This document shows positions 48,457-58,178 of a stretch of DNA of 64,000 nt, one piece after another. Each line of letters opens with the position of its first letter. Within the stretch, counting starts at the first letter, position 1. The DNA comes from Actinacidiphila acididurans (GTDB lineage Bacteria; Actinomycetota; Actinomycetes; Streptomycetales; Streptomycetaceae): assembly GCF_016918855.1 (NCBI RefSeq), contig NZ_JADKYB010000030.1:1-64000 (forward strand), written 5' to 3'. The translations under genes and the position numbers were made by a program. The notes below the pieces were generated by a model that ran no database searches, was not told where the DNA came from, and saw only the letters and a program-made list of their open reading frames with translations.

Positions 48457-48713
48457 CCTCTCTCCTCGGCCAGTCGAAGCCCGGGCCGGCCCAACATCCG
48501 CTGACACCGCTGGAGCGCCTCGCGTGGCCCTACGGCTGGTTCGCGGAGCGGTACGGCTGGGAGCCGGAGCGGGTCGACCGGATTCCGCTGCGGCAGCTCA
48601 ACGAGTACCCGGTCTACGCGGGCGTCGTCGACGAAGCGAAGGCGATCCGGCAGGAGCAGGCCGCCGAGCAGGCCCGCGCGAAGGCGGCGCGCGAGGCCGC
48701 CCGCAGGAGGTGA
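48061..48713 (+). CDS. tail assembly chaperone, -1 frameshift product (GT)
   Basis: The second frame (0) lies -1 relative to the first and is open to 48713. The slippery heptamer C CCG GGT (48420-48426) is in the zero frame of the first gene, as required for X XXY YYZ slippage. After a -1 shift reading continues with PGFPYWGRRRVLASLLGQSK and LAWPYGWFAERYGWEPERVD, with no ATG or GTG start of its own nearby. The extension has a charged coiled-coil end (EQAAEQARAKAAREAARRR). The fusion protein would be about 217 residues. Confidence 0.84.
48420..48426 (+). promoter_or_regulatory. -1 ribosomal frameshift slippery site
   Basis: CCCGGGT in the frame C CCG GGT, 30 bases before the stop of the short product. 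It joins the short chaperone frame to the overlapping frame ending at 48713. Confidence 0.78.
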
Positions 48714-48716
48714 CCG

Positions 48717-49160
48717 GTGGACGTCGGCATCTCCGTGGACGGCGTGGAGGAGTGGGCCGCCGCGGTGGACGCGCTGGGGCAGCGGATGCAGTCCGCGACC
48801 CGCGCGGCCACCCGCGACGCCATGAAAATCGTGCAGCGCGGGGCGTTCAGTCGGCTGTCCCGCTACTACCACCCGCCGGGCACCCCCACCCCCGCCCCGC
48901 CCGGCGGGCCCCCGGCGCGCATCAACGGCCACCTGCGCGGCTCCCTCAGCCCGACCGGGCCCCGGCCCACCGGCACCGGCTACACCGGCCAGCTCGGTCC
49001 CACCGCGGTGTACTCCCGGATCCAGGAACTCGGCGGGCAGGCCGGCCGGAACCACTCCGTCACGATCCCGCCCCGCCCCTACCTGGCGCCGACCGTGCGG
49101 GACGCACGCGACGCCATCCGCCGCCAGTACGTGGCGGCCTGGGCCCGCGCCATGCCGTAG
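48717..49160 (+). CDS. HK97 gp10-like tail completion protein
   Basis: Protein of 147 residues. Helix MQSATRAATRDAMKIVQRGA, an inserted Pro-rich loop, HLRGSLSP and VYSRIQELGG, with an end IPPRPYLAPTVRDARDAIRR, follow the pattern of HK97 gp10-type proteins. These join tail and head. In most siphophages that gene precedes the tail tube, so this position after the chaperone is unusual. AGGAGG precedes the GTG. Confidence 0.68.
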   Translation: MDVGISVDGVEEWAAAVDALGQRMQSATRAATRDAMKIVQRGAFSRLSRYYHPPGTPTPAPPGGPPARINGHLRGSLSPTGPRPTGTGYTGQLGPTAVYSRIQELGGQAGRNHSVTIPPRPYLAPTVRDARDAIRRQYVAAWARAMP

Positions 49161-49191
49161 CCCCCTGACCGCGCAACCGGAAGGGGGCCCG

Positions 49192-52100
49192 GTGGCGGAC
49201 TACCTGCCCCCTGTCGTCGCCAAGCTGGAGGGCGACCACTCCGGTCTCACGCGCGTCCTGGCATCCAGCAAGGAAGACGTCAAGCGGTGGGCGCTCGAGG
49301 TCGGCAAAACCAAGGCCACCCTCCAGGTCGACGCCAAGCTGGCGGACGGCACGCTCGCTGCCCTGCGTCAGAAGATCGCCGACAGCCCGGCGGCGAAACT
49401 CGATGTCGACCTGCGGCTGAAGACCGGAACGCTGACTACCCTCCGGGACAAGGTCAAGGACAGCACCGCCGCTCGCCTGGACGTCACTGTGGCCCTGGAG
49501 AGCGGCACGCTGGCCACCCTCCGGCAAGAGGTACGCGACAGTCCCGCGGCGAAACTGAGCACGGAACTGCGCCTGGCGGACGGCACTCTCGCCGCCCTGC
49601 GTCAGAAGGTCAAGGACAGTACCGCGGCCACGCTGCTGGTCGAGCTGAACCTGCAGACCGGAACCCTGGCGGCCGTCCGGGACAAGGTCAAGGACAGTGC
49701 GGCGGCGAAGCTCAGCGTCGCCGCGTCCCTCGACAGCAGCACGCTGGCCACCGTCCGTCAGGAAGTGGCTGATGGGGACCCCGCAAAGCTCGGCGTTGAC
49801 CTGCGTCTGAAGGACGGCACTCTCGCGGCGCTGCGGGAGAAGGTCGCCGACAGCCCGGCGGCCAAGCTGAAGGTGAAGCTGGACCTGGCGACTGGGGAGA
49901 GGGAGGCGCTGCAGACCCAGCTCGCCGACCGCGAGGTGCAGGTCAAGGTCACCCCCAAGCTCGACCAGGTCGCGCTCCGCCGGGTCCAGACGGTCCTGAT
50001 GGAACTCGGGCGGCCCATCACCGTCTCGGTGCGGCCCGACACGGACACCGGCGCGCAGGCGCGGGCCGAGGCCCGTATCGCGCGCCTGACCCGCGACCGG
50101 ACCGTCGTGGTCCGTACCCGCGTCATCGGCGGCGGCAGCCCCGGCGGCGGGGGCGGTGGCGGTATCGCGGACGACATCAAGCCCCTGGCGACCCTGATCT
50201 CCCTGGCGCCGTCGCTGGTGCCGGTCGCTGCGTCGCTGACGGCGTCGCTGGTGAGTATCGCCGAGCAGGCCGGGGCCGCCGGTGTCGCGCTCGGCGCGTT
50301 CGGGCTGGCCGCGAAGTCGCAGATCACCGCGATCGGCGCCGCGGCCGACGCGCAGGCCAAGTACAACGCGGCGGTCGCCAAGTACGGGGCGAACTCCAAG
50401 CAGGCCATCGCGGCGCAGGAAGCCTCCGCGAGGTCCCTGGACGGGATGCCCGCGGCGACCCAGCGCGCCACCGAGGGCTGGCTCGGCCTGAAGGACGCCT
50501 TCAAAGCCTGGTCGGACTCCCTCGCCGGCGCCACGATGGAGCCGGTCAACCGGTCCTTCGCGGTCGCCGAGGCGATCCTGCCCCGCCTGTCCCCGCTGGT
50601 CCGCACCGCCGCAGATCAGCTGAACCGATTCGTCACGATCGCCGGCGGCGCGGTCGCCAGCCCCGGCCTCGACGGCCTCATGAAGCGCCTGACCGCCTTC
50701 TCCGGCGGCGTCCTGAAACGCCTCAACGACGACCTCGTGCACTTCCTGCGGTACCTGGACGAGGGCCCGCACAACGGGGCCATCGCCCAGGTCTTCGCCT
50801 ACGCCAAGGCCGAGGGGCCGCAGGTCCACCAGGCCCTGGACGACATCGCCCGCGCGATCGGCACCATCCTCAAGGCGTCCGCGCAGGCCGGCCCCGGGCT
50901 GCTCACCGTGGTCGACGACATCGCCCGCCTGGTGGCCGCCCTGCCGCCCTCCTTCGTCGCCACCGTCCTGGACGCGTACGCCGCGTTCCGCCTGTTCAAG
51001 GTCGCCAGCGCGGGGATCACGGCCGTCACCGGGGCGGTGACGTCCCTGTCCGGGCGGCTGGTGGTACTGCGCGCCGCCTCCCAGGCCGCCGGCGGGGGTC
51101 TGGCTGGGGTCCGGGCCGCCATCGGCTCCATCTCCACAGCGGGGAAGATCGGCGGCGCCATCGCGGTCATCGCCGGGATCGCCGTGGTCCTCGACAAGTT
51201 GTCCTCGTCCGGGAAGAAGGCCCCCGACGTCGATCGCATGACCACCGCCCTCGGCCGGCTGAGCCAGACCGGTAAGGCCAGTGGCGAGCTGACCAGCGTG
51301 TTCGGGGCGGACCTGGACGGGCTGGGCAAGGCCATCGACCGCGTCAGCGGCAAGTCCTCCGGCATGGACAAGTTCAACGACACCATGAACCGCGTTTTCA
51401 CGCTGGGCATGGGCCAGTCGAACTCGATGAAGCAGGCCAAGAAGGACATCGACGCGATCGACAAGGGCCTCGCAGCGCTCGTCTCCGGCGGCCACGCAGA
51501 CCAGGCCGCCCAGGCTCTGAAAGACCTGTCCAAGGCCGGCCTGAACATCCCGAAGAAAAGCCTCGACGACTACAACTCCGCCCTCGCCGACGCCGCCTTC
51601 CAGGCCAAGCTCACCGCCCAGTCCGAGGGCATGTTCGGCGACCAGGCCCAGCAGGTCCAGAAGAAGTTGGACGCCCAGAAGCAGGCCGCCCAAGGGCTGC
51701 AGCAGGCCATCCTCGACCTCAACGACGCCAACCGGGCGGCGCTCGACGCCGAGTCCGCGTATCAGCAGTCCATCGACGACGCGACCGCCGCCATCAAGGG
51801 CCACCGGGACGCCCTGCACTACAGCAACGGCGAACTCAACCTGAACAGCCAGAAGGCCCGCGAAGCCTACGCCGCACTCAGCCAGATGGCCGCGGCCGCG
51901 GAGGCTTCCTCCACGGCGACGCTTCAGCAGACCGGCTCCCAAGAGAAGGCCAACAAGGTCCTGATCGACGCCCACGACCGGCTGGTCGCCACCGCCGAGA
52001 AGATGGGCCTGTCCACCAGCGAAGCGCACAAGCTGGCCGACGCCCTGGACAACATCAAGGACCCGAAGATCCAGGTCACCGTGGCCACCCAGGCCGCTGA

Positions 52101-53865
52101 GGCGAACCTGGCGGCGGCCAAGAAGAAGGTCGACAGCTTCCCCAAGAGCACCCGGACCAAGGCGAACTTCGACTACCAGCAGGCCGCGGCCGATGTGCAG
52201 TTCTTTCAGCGCATCATTGACCAGCTCCACGGCAAGACCGTCACCGTCCGGATCAACAACGTCTCCACGCAGGTCAACGCGAAGGACTACTACTCGCAGG
52301 GCCCCCACAAGAACGCCTACGGGGGCGTGGTGCGGGCGTTCGACGCGGGCGGCACCGTGCCGGGGTATGCGCCGATGCGGGACACCGTCCCCGCGGTCCT
52401 GTCGCCCGGCGAGGGTGTGCTGGTGCCGGAGGCGACGCGGGCGCTGGGCGGTGAGTCGGGTATCAACGCCATCAACCGGCAGGCCCGCTCCGGCGGGTCC
52501 CTGTCCAGCGCGTCCCTCTCGGGGGGTGTGGCGCCGATCGGCCGGGAGGTCGCGGCCGGCCTGTGGCAGGGACTCCAGAGCCAGCAGGGGTGGTTGGCCG
52601 CGCAGGCCCGCCAGTTCGCGCTGTCGACGATTCCGCAGCCGATGGCTGACGCCCTGGGTATCGCCTCCCCGTCCAAGGTGGCCATGTCCCTGGGCCGGTG
52701 GGTGGGTGCTGGCATGGTCCAGGGCCTCACCGGGTCGACCGCCTCGGTCAAGTCCGCGACACTCCGGCTGACCAGGTCGATTGAGCAGGTCTTCCACGAC
52801 GACGCACAGAGGCAGCTCGCCAGCGACCGCAAGTCGTTCGAGAACCTGGTCGGCGTCAAGGGCAAGAAGGCCGCGCGGGAGCGCTCCGACCTGCTCGCGG
52901 ACATGAAGCAGCAGCAGAAGTACCTCAGCGAGGACTCCGCCATCTCTCGCTTCGTCGCTGTCGACAACCAGCGACTGCTGAAGCTCGCCGCGCAGCGCGA
53001 CAGCGTGGCGTCCAAGCTGAAGACCGCCCAGGCCAACCTGAGCAGCCTCCAGAAGCAGTGGACGTCGGAGCGTGACCAGGTCGCGTCCCAGATCCTCCAG
53101 GGCGCCTCGGTGGTCACCGCGGCCCCGCAGGCCGGCTTCGCACTCACCGCGGGCGACGTCGTCAACAACCTCAAGGACCAGGCCGAGAAGGGCAGCACCT
53201 TCGCGGCCGAACTGCAGCAGCTCCAGAAGGCCGGACTCCGCTCGGACCTGATCGCGCAGATCGCCGCGGCCGGCGTGGACCAGGGCGGCGCGACCGCCGC
53301 GGCCCTGGCCGGGGCGAGCAAGGACACCATCAAGCAGCTCAACTCGATCCAGGCGAACCTCGCCTCCTCGGCCAACGCCACCGGCGCCGCGGTCGCGGAC
53401 TCGATGTACAAGGCGGGCATCGACAGCGCGAAGGGCCTCATCAAGGGCCTGGAGTCGCAAGAGTCGGCGATCGAAAAGCAGATGCTCAAGATCGCCAAGT
53501 CCATGCAGACAGCGATCCGCGAGGAGCTCGGCATCCACTCGCCGTCCACCGTGATGGCGATGGACGGCGAGCACACAGGCCGCGGCTTCGCCCTGGGGCT
53601 CGACCGCTCCGTCAAGCACGTGCAGATCGCCGCGTCGGGGCTGGCGATGGCCGCCCGGCAGGGCGCGTCGCTTACCAGCAGCGGCGGCTACCGCGGCGGT
53701 GGCGGCGGCGAGGTGCACTACCACTACAACTCCGTGAACCTCACCGTGCAGGGCTCCGTCACCACGGCACGCCAGCTGGTCGACGAGGTCGAGAACGCCC
53801 TGGCGGTCCGCGCCCGCACCAACCCGGGCGGCTTCCGCCCCGCGGCCACCTGGTCCGGTCGCTGA
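49192..53865 (+). CDS. tape-measure protein
   Basis: Protein of 1557 residues, the longest in the window and directly after the tail-completion gene. Residues 42-249 are eight tandem 26-residue repeats (see 49315-49938). Then come hydrophobic helices (LATLISLAPSLVPVAASLTA and following, about 325-375), long coiled-coil regions, and a Gly-rich end. It sets tail length and is injected with DNA. Its length implies a tail of roughly 230 nm if the common 0.15 nm per residue rule holds. GTG start. Confidence 0.92.
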   Translation: MADYLPPVVAKLEGDHSGLTRVLASSKEDVKRWALEVGKTKATLQVDAKLADGTLAALRQKIADSPAAKLDVDLRLKTGTLTTLRDKVKDSTAARLDVTVALESGTLATLRQEVRDSPAAKLSTELRLADGTLAALRQKVKDSTAATLLVELNLQTGTLAAVRDKVKDSAAAKLSVAASLDSSTLATVRQEVADGDPAKLGVDLRLKDGTLAALREKVADSPAAKLKVKLDLATGEREALQTQLADREVQVKVTPKLDQVALRRVQTVLMELGRPITVSVRPDTDTGAQARAEARIARLTRDRTVVVRTRVIGGGSPGGGGGGGIADDIKPLATLISLAPSLVPVAASLTASLVSIAEQAGAAGVALGAFGLAAKSQITAIGAAADAQAKYNAAVAKYGANSKQAIAAQEASARSLDGMPAATQRATEGWLGLKDAFKAWSDSLAGATMEPVNRSFAVAEAILPRLSPLVRTAADQLNRFVTIAGGAVASPGLDGLMKRLTAFSGGVLKRLNDDLVHFLRYLDEGPHNGAIAQVFAYAKAEGPQVHQALDDIARAIGTILKASAQAGPGLLTVVDDIARLVAALPPSFVATVLDAYAAFRLFKVASAGITAVTGAVTSLSGRLVVLRAASQAAGGGLAGVRAAIGSISTAGKIGGAIAVIAGIAVVLDKLSSSGKKAPDVDRMTTALGRLSQTGKASGELTSVFGADLDGLGKAIDRVSGKSSGMDKFNDTMNRVFTLGMGQSNSMKQAKKDIDAIDKGLAALVSGGHADQAAQALKDLSKAGLNIPKKSLDDYNSALADAAFQAKLTAQSEGMFGDQAQQVQKKLDAQKQAAQGLQQAILDLNDANRAALDAESAYQQSIDDATAAIKGHRDALHYSNGELNLNSQKAREAYAALSQMAAAAEASSTATLQQTGSQEKANKVLIDAHDRLVATAEKMGLSTSEAHKLADALDNIKDPKIQVTVATQAAEANLAAAKKKVDSFPKSTRTKANFDYQQAAADVQFFQRIIDQLHGKTVTVRINNVSTQVNAKDYYSQGPHKNAYGGVVRAFDAGGTVPGYAPMRDTVPAVLSPGEGVLVPEATRALGGESGINAINRQARSGGSLSSASLSGGVAPIGREVAAGLWQGLQSQQGWLAAQARQFALSTIPQPMADALGIASPSKVAMSLGRWVGAGMVQGLTGSTASVKSATLRLTRSIEQVFHDDAQRQLASDRKSFENLVGVKGKKAARERSDLLADMKQQQKYLSEDSAISRFVAVDNQRLLKLAAQRDSVASKLKTAQANLSSLQKQWTSERDQVASQILQGASVVTAAPQAGFALTAGDVVNNLKDQAEKGSTFAAELQQLQKAGLRSDLIAQIAAAGVDQGGATAAALAGASKDTIKQLNSIQANLASSANATGAAVADSMYKAGIDSAKGLIKGLESQESAIEKQMLKIAKSMQTAIREELGIHSPSTVMAMDGEHTGRGFALGLDRSVKHVQIAASGLAMAARQGASLTSSGGYRGGGGGEVHYHYNSVNLTVQGSVTTARQLVDEVENALAVRARTNPGGFRPAATWSGR
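49315..49938 (+). repeat. eight 78-bp repeats in the tape-measure gene
   Basis: The DNA encodes eight 26-residue units, consensus AKLxVDLRLxDGTLAALRQK then VxDSPA. Units 4 and 7 are closest to the consensus, unit 8 the most diverged. Each unit is a strand plus amphipathic helix. Repeats of this kind can vary tail length by recombination. Confidence 0.8.
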
Positions 53866-53901
53866 CCGGTCACTCAACCATCACGCAGAACAGGGGGTGC
53901 C

Positions 53902-56900
53902 GTGGCGACGCTTGCGGCCCTGGTCGACGACTTCACCGCCACCTCGATCAGCACCACGGTGTGGAACAACGTCACGGCAGGCGCGGCGACCCTGGACACC
54001 GTCAACAATCAGGTCGTCCTGGCCGTGCCCACTGCGGCGAACGCGACCAACGTGTTCGGGGCGAACGGCCCCTGGGACGCGCGGAACAGCAGCGTGTACG
54101 CCCAGATCGGGGCGGCGGCCAACGGCAACGGGACCGTGGCGACGGGGGTGCGGCTGCAGCTGGACGCCAGCAACGCGATCCTGCTGCGCGTCCGCAGTGG
54201 CGGGGTCTTCGAGGTGGTCCTGACTACCGCCGGCTCCTCGATCGTCACGGCGCTGCCGGCCTACGATTCGCATCAGCATCGCTGGTGGCAGATCAGCGAG
54301 GCCAGCAGCACCTGGACTGTCCAGGCCAGCCCGGACGGTCTGAACTGGACCACCCTCACCACTCTCGCGCACTCCTGGTCGGCGGCGGCCGTGCAGTTCG
54401 CGTTCCTCACCACCGTCACCGGAACGGAGGCGGCGGGGAACGTCGCGGTGATCTCCCACGTCAACACCCGCGGCGGCGGCCAGTTCAACCTGGCGTGGCC
54501 GCGGATGGAGTACGCGGCCGGCCTGTGGTGGGGTGCCAACGGCGCCGCGTCCCCCCTCGACCTGTACGTGGAGGTGGGCGGTCGCACCAACGACACTGTC
54601 TCGATCAACCGCGGCCGGCAGTACGAGCTGGACCAGGTCCGGGCCGGGGATGAGACCGCGACGCTGCTCAATGTCTCCGGGGACCTGGACCCGAACGTGG
54701 CGGGCCCGTATGCGGGCCGGATCCAGCCGTACCAGCCGTGGCGGGTACGGGCGCAGTGGCCGCCGACGGTCAACATGTTCTCCCGGGGCATCGCTACCGG
54801 GGGCGACCTGGGCGGCGCCACCGTCGGCACGATCACCGCGTCGGCGGCCCTGGATCTGCTGTCCGAGACGGACGCCGGCGGGGGCAGCGTCGTCACCTCC
54901 GCGACGGCTTGGGCGGGCGGCCGGGTCACCCAGTTTGCGGTGCCGCTCGGCGCCGCGGTGGGACAGCGCATCGTGCACACCGCGCAGACCCCGGTCCTGG
55001 CCGGGCAGACCTACACGGCGACCATCCGCGTCCGGAACGTGGCCGCGTCCACGACGCTTCAGGCCAAGCCCCACTTCGGCTGGGTGACCGCCGGGTCCGC
55101 GACCCCCTCGTCGTACGCCTACGGTTCGACGGTCACCCTGACCGGCTCGACCACGGCCGGGTGGACGACGCTGACCGTGACCGGCACCGCCCCCTCGGGG
55201 GCGCTCGGCATGGACGCCGGCGTGACCGTCGCGGCCACCGCGGCGGCCACCTGCTCGGTGCAGACGGACGGCTGGCAGCAGGAGAAGGGCTCCACCGCAT
55301 CGGCGTGGGTGTGCCCCGGGGCCTGGTATCCGATGTACGCAGGGTTCACCGGGGACTGGCAGTTCCAGTGGGCCCTGTCCGGGACGATGGGCTCGGTCAC
55401 GGTCCCCACCGCGGACGCCCTCGGCCTGCTCGCTCAGCAGCAGTTGGACGACCCGCTGACTGAGGAGATCAACTCCCACAACCCGACGTTCCTTTACACC
55501 CTCGCCGACCCCGCCGGCGTAAGCGGGGCGACCGACACAACCGGTACCTACCCGGCGCTGCCGATCGCGGTCAGCAAACAGGGCGCGGGCACGCTGACGT
55601 TCGGCAACGCGATCACGGCCACCACCCCGACGACTGGCGTGTACACGGGCGGCACCGGAACGGTCGCAACCCTGGCCAACGCGGGCACTGGCTCGGCGGC
55701 GGCGTCGGCCGCCTCGTTCCTGTCCCTCAGCGCAATCGGCATCAAGGGCTCGCAGACCAGCACCTACAGCCGCATGATCGCCTTCCGGTACCAGGGCGGC
55801 AACCCCGCCAGCCAGGCCATGATCTGGACGGCGCAGGACGGCAATCACGGCACCGGCTCCCAGCTGTCCCTGTACATCGACAGCAGCGGCAAGCTCAACG
55901 CCTACACCAACGGCGTGTCATCCAGCATCCTGCTGACCTCAACCGCCGCGGTGACGGACGGCAACTGGCACCTGGCGATCATCGCCTACCAGATCGGCGC
56001 GACCGGCACGTTCACTCTGTCCCTGGACGGCGTCACGATCGGCAGCCCCTCCGACAACACCGTCCGCCCGAGTGGCCTCGTCTCCGACAGCATCGGCACC
56101 TACGCCGACAGCGTCCTCGGCAACCCCACCCGGTGGAACTTCTCCGGGGACATCTCCTATGTCGTGGAGTGGCCCGTCGCGCTCACCGCCACCGACTGCA
56201 CCAACATGTACGCGGCCTGGAAGTCCGCGTGCGCGGGCGAGTCCACCGACGCGAGGTACGCGCGGATCCTGCGCTACGCCGGCTACACCGGCACCACCAG
56301 CATCCAGGCGGGCCAGACCACGTCCATGGGCCCCGCGACCTTCGGCCAAGACGCCGTCACCGCACTCCAGGACGTCGTCACCACGGAAAACGGCGAGCAC
56401 TACATCGACCGGGCCGGCATCCCGACCTTCAAGTCCCGAGCGGCCCGATACTCCGCCCGCACCCCGCTCTACACCCTCGGGGAGCGCGCCGACCTGGGCG
56501 AGTGGCCGTACGAGGACATCAAGCCGGTGCGGGACAGCTCCCACCTCGGCAACAAAGTCACCGTCACCGGCCCGGGCAGCCAAGTCTTCTACGCCCAGGA
56601 CAACGCCTCGATCACGGCCTACGTGCCCAGGCCGATGGGCCGCCCGGTCAACACTTCCAGCGCGGCCGAAGCGCAGGACGCCGCAAACTACCTGCTGTCC
56701 CGCTACAAGACACCGCTGACCCGGGTTGCGAATCTGGTGCTGCACCCGGGCGGCAACCCAGCCTTGTGGCCGGTGTGCCTGAGCTTGGAACTCGGCACAC
56801 GGGTGCGGGTGATGCGCCGGCCCCCGGCACCCTACCCGCCTGTGCAGCTCGAGGCGTTCGTCGAGAACATCTCGTGGAACCTGACCACGACAGCCGACGC

Positions 56901-57288
56901 CACCGTCACTCTGCAGTGCTCGCCGGCGGACCCGCTGACCTACGGCGTGTGGGCGGCCTGGCACACGACGCTCGCCGTCAGCTACAGCAGTGGCATTACC
57001 ACGATCAGCCTCAACGCCGGGCAGGACAACACCAACCCCCTGGTGGCGCAGCTCGCGGCCGGGCAGCAGCTCGTCATCGGGCAGGGCACCCCGGCGGCGG
57101 AGACGGTCACGGTGCAGGCCGTGGGCGCCACCAGCCCGGGCTGGACCACCGGCGCCATCACCCTGGCCTCGGCCCTCACTCAGCCGCATGTGGCCGGTGA
57201 AGTCGTGTGTGAGCCGCTGCCCGCCGGCGTCACCGATCCCACGGCGTTCGACTACTCGGCCTGGGATCAGGTCGTCTACGCGTACTAG
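53902..57288 (+). CDS. minor tail protein with LamG/ConA-like domain
   Basis: Protein of 1128 residues, mostly beta strands. The N-terminal part (about 1-190, DFTATSISTTVWNNVTAGAA ... HRWWQISEASSTWTVQASPD) and a second jelly-roll region (about 545-780: SRMIAFRYQGGNPASQAMIW ... FTLSLDGVTIGSPSDN) look like concanavalin/LamG folds that bind glycans. A baseplate-hub-like region (RIQPYQPWRVRAQW) lies between them. It should form the tail tip and may bind cell-wall or surface sugars. It follows the tape-measure gene. Confidence 0.76.
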   Translation: MATLAALVDDFTATSISTTVWNNVTAGAATLDTVNNQVVLAVPTAANATNVFGANGPWDARNSSVYAQIGAAANGNGTVATGVRLQLDASNAILLRVRSGGVFEVVLTTAGSSIVTALPAYDSHQHRWWQISEASSTWTVQASPDGLNWTTLTTLAHSWSAAAVQFAFLTTVTGTEAAGNVAVISHVNTRGGGQFNLAWPRMEYAAGLWWGANGAASPLDLYVEVGGRTNDTVSINRGRQYELDQVRAGDETATLLNVSGDLDPNVAGPYAGRIQPYQPWRVRAQWPPTVNMFSRGIATGGDLGGATVGTITASAALDLLSETDAGGGSVVTSATAWAGGRVTQFAVPLGAAVGQRIVHTAQTPVLAGQTYTATIRVRNVAASTTLQAKPHFGWVTAGSATPSSYAYGSTVTLTGSTTAGWTTLTVTGTAPSGALGMDAGVTVAATAAATCSVQTDGWQQEKGSTASAWVCPGAWYPMYAGFTGDWQFQWALSGTMGSVTVPTADALGLLAQQQLDDPLTEEINSHNPTFLYTLADPAGVSGATDTTGTYPALPIAVSKQGAGTLTFGNAITATTPTTGVYTGGTGTVATLANAGTGSAAASAASFLSLSAIGIKGSQTSTYSRMIAFRYQGGNPASQAMIWTAQDGNHGTGSQLSLYIDSSGKLNAYTNGVSSSILLTSTAAVTDGNWHLAIIAYQIGATGTFTLSLDGVTIGSPSDNTVRPSGLVSDSIGTYADSVLGNPTRWNFSGDISYVVEWPVALTATDCTNMYAAWKSACAGESTDARYARILRYAGYTGTTSIQAGQTTSMGPATFGQDAVTALQDVVTTENGEHYIDRAGIPTFKSRAARYSARTPLYTLGERADLGEWPYEDIKPVRDSSHLGNKVTVTGPGSQVFYAQDNASITAYVPRPMGRPVNTSSAAEAQDAANYLLSRYKTPLTRVANLVLHPGGNPALWPVCLSLELGTRVRVMRRPPAPYPPVQLEAFVENISWNLTTTADATVTLQCSPADPLTYGVWAAWHTTLAVSYSSGITTISLNAGQDNTNPLVAQLAAGQQLVIGQGTPAAETVTVQAVGATSPGWTTGAITLASALTQPHVAGEVVCEPLPAGVTDPTAFDYSAWDQVVYAY

Positions 57289-57296
57289 GAGGCGGC

Positions 57297-57830
57297 GTGT
57301 CCCGCATCGTTCCGGTCTCGGTCATCGAGAACCCGGGCCAGTACATCACCGGCGCCTGGCAGACCGCCCAGGTCAAGGCGCTGACCGACTTCATCACTGC
57401 CGTGCCGGTGTTCTACGGCTACCAGACCAGCACGCAGGTGGCGACGAGCGGCAGCTACATCTCCATCACCCTCGACACCGAGGTCTTCGACAGCGACAAC
57501 GGGCACTCCACGACGGTCAACCCGTCCCGTTACACGCCGCAGGTGCCGGGCATCTACATGGCGATCGGCACGTCGGCGTGGCAGTCCGGCGGCGTTGGGT
57601 ATCGGCGTACCCGCGTGACCCTCAACGGGGTCACCATCAAGGGTGGCGGTACCGGCTTCGATACGAGCCAGTCCGTCATTCAGGGCGGCATGGCCATCGG
57701 CATCGCCGCCTGCAACGGCACCACGGACTATTTCGAGGTGCAGGCCGCCCAGTCCACCGGCGGCAACCTCAACACGGCGAGCAGCGGCGAATTCACGCCC
57801 AGCCTTGTCGTGCTCTGGCTTCGGTCTTGA
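57297..57830 (+). CDS. C1q-like tail protein
   Basis: Protein of 177 residues. VFYGYQTSTQVATSGSYISI, FDSDNGHSTTVNPSRYTPQV, PGIYMAIGTSAWQSGG and EFTPSLVVLWLRS follow the jelly-roll of C1q/TNF-type domains found at phage tail tips. It probably takes part in host recognition. TAGGAGG precedes the GTG. It ends the tail part of the operon. Confidence 0.68.
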   Translation: MSRIVPVSVIENPGQYITGAWQTAQVKALTDFITAVPVFYGYQTSTQVATSGSYISITLDTEVFDSDNGHSTTVNPSRYTPQVPGIYMAIGTSAWQSGGVGYRRTRVTLNGVTIKGGGTGFDTSQSVIQGGMAIGIAACNGTTDYFEVQAAQSTGGNLNTASSGEFTPSLVVLWLRS

Positions 57831-57859
57831 CTCCCTTCGTATTCACCGAGAGAGGCATC

Positions 57860-58114
57860 GTGAGCGACACCACCGAGATGGTGCAGTACCAGATCAGCGG
57901 ATCAGCCGGGAACGCGTCGAACTCCGACGGCATCAGCATCACCCTGACCAGTCAGGCCGGCGCCACCGACGCTGTCGCTCTGGCTGTCGCCGAGGCCATC
58001 AGGGGCATCGTGTGGGCGCCCGGGGTGACCTGCTCAGTGGCCATCTTCAAGTCCGTCATGTCCACGACCTCGTGGAGCGGCGATCTGACCTCGAACCCGC
58101 CCACCTTCGTCTGA
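57860..58114 (+). CDS. small hypothetical protein
   Basis: Protein of 84 residues: a strand region (MVQYQISGSAGNASNSDGIS) and a helix (DAVALAVAEAIRGIVW). GAGAG precedes the GTG at 57860. It sits between the tail protein and the protease gene; role unknown. The 64-base gap after it has only a weak 6-bp GC hairpin. Confidence 0.58.
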   Translation: MSDTTEMVQYQISGSAGNASNSDGISITLTSQAGATDAVALAVAEAIRGIVWAPGVTCSVAIFKSVMSTTSWSGDLTSNPPTFV

Positions 58115-58178
58115 CCTCCTTTCCCTTTTCCGCCCCGCGCCGTCCCGGCCGGGGCTTTCGTATGCCCCGGAGGGCCTT

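Noticed and set aside
49060..53877. Very long minus-strand open frame opposite the tape-measure gene
   Set aside because: A typical antisense shadow in GC-rich DNA: low-complexity Gly/Arg/Leu composition, no ribosome site, and the plus frame encodes a recognisable tape-measure protein.
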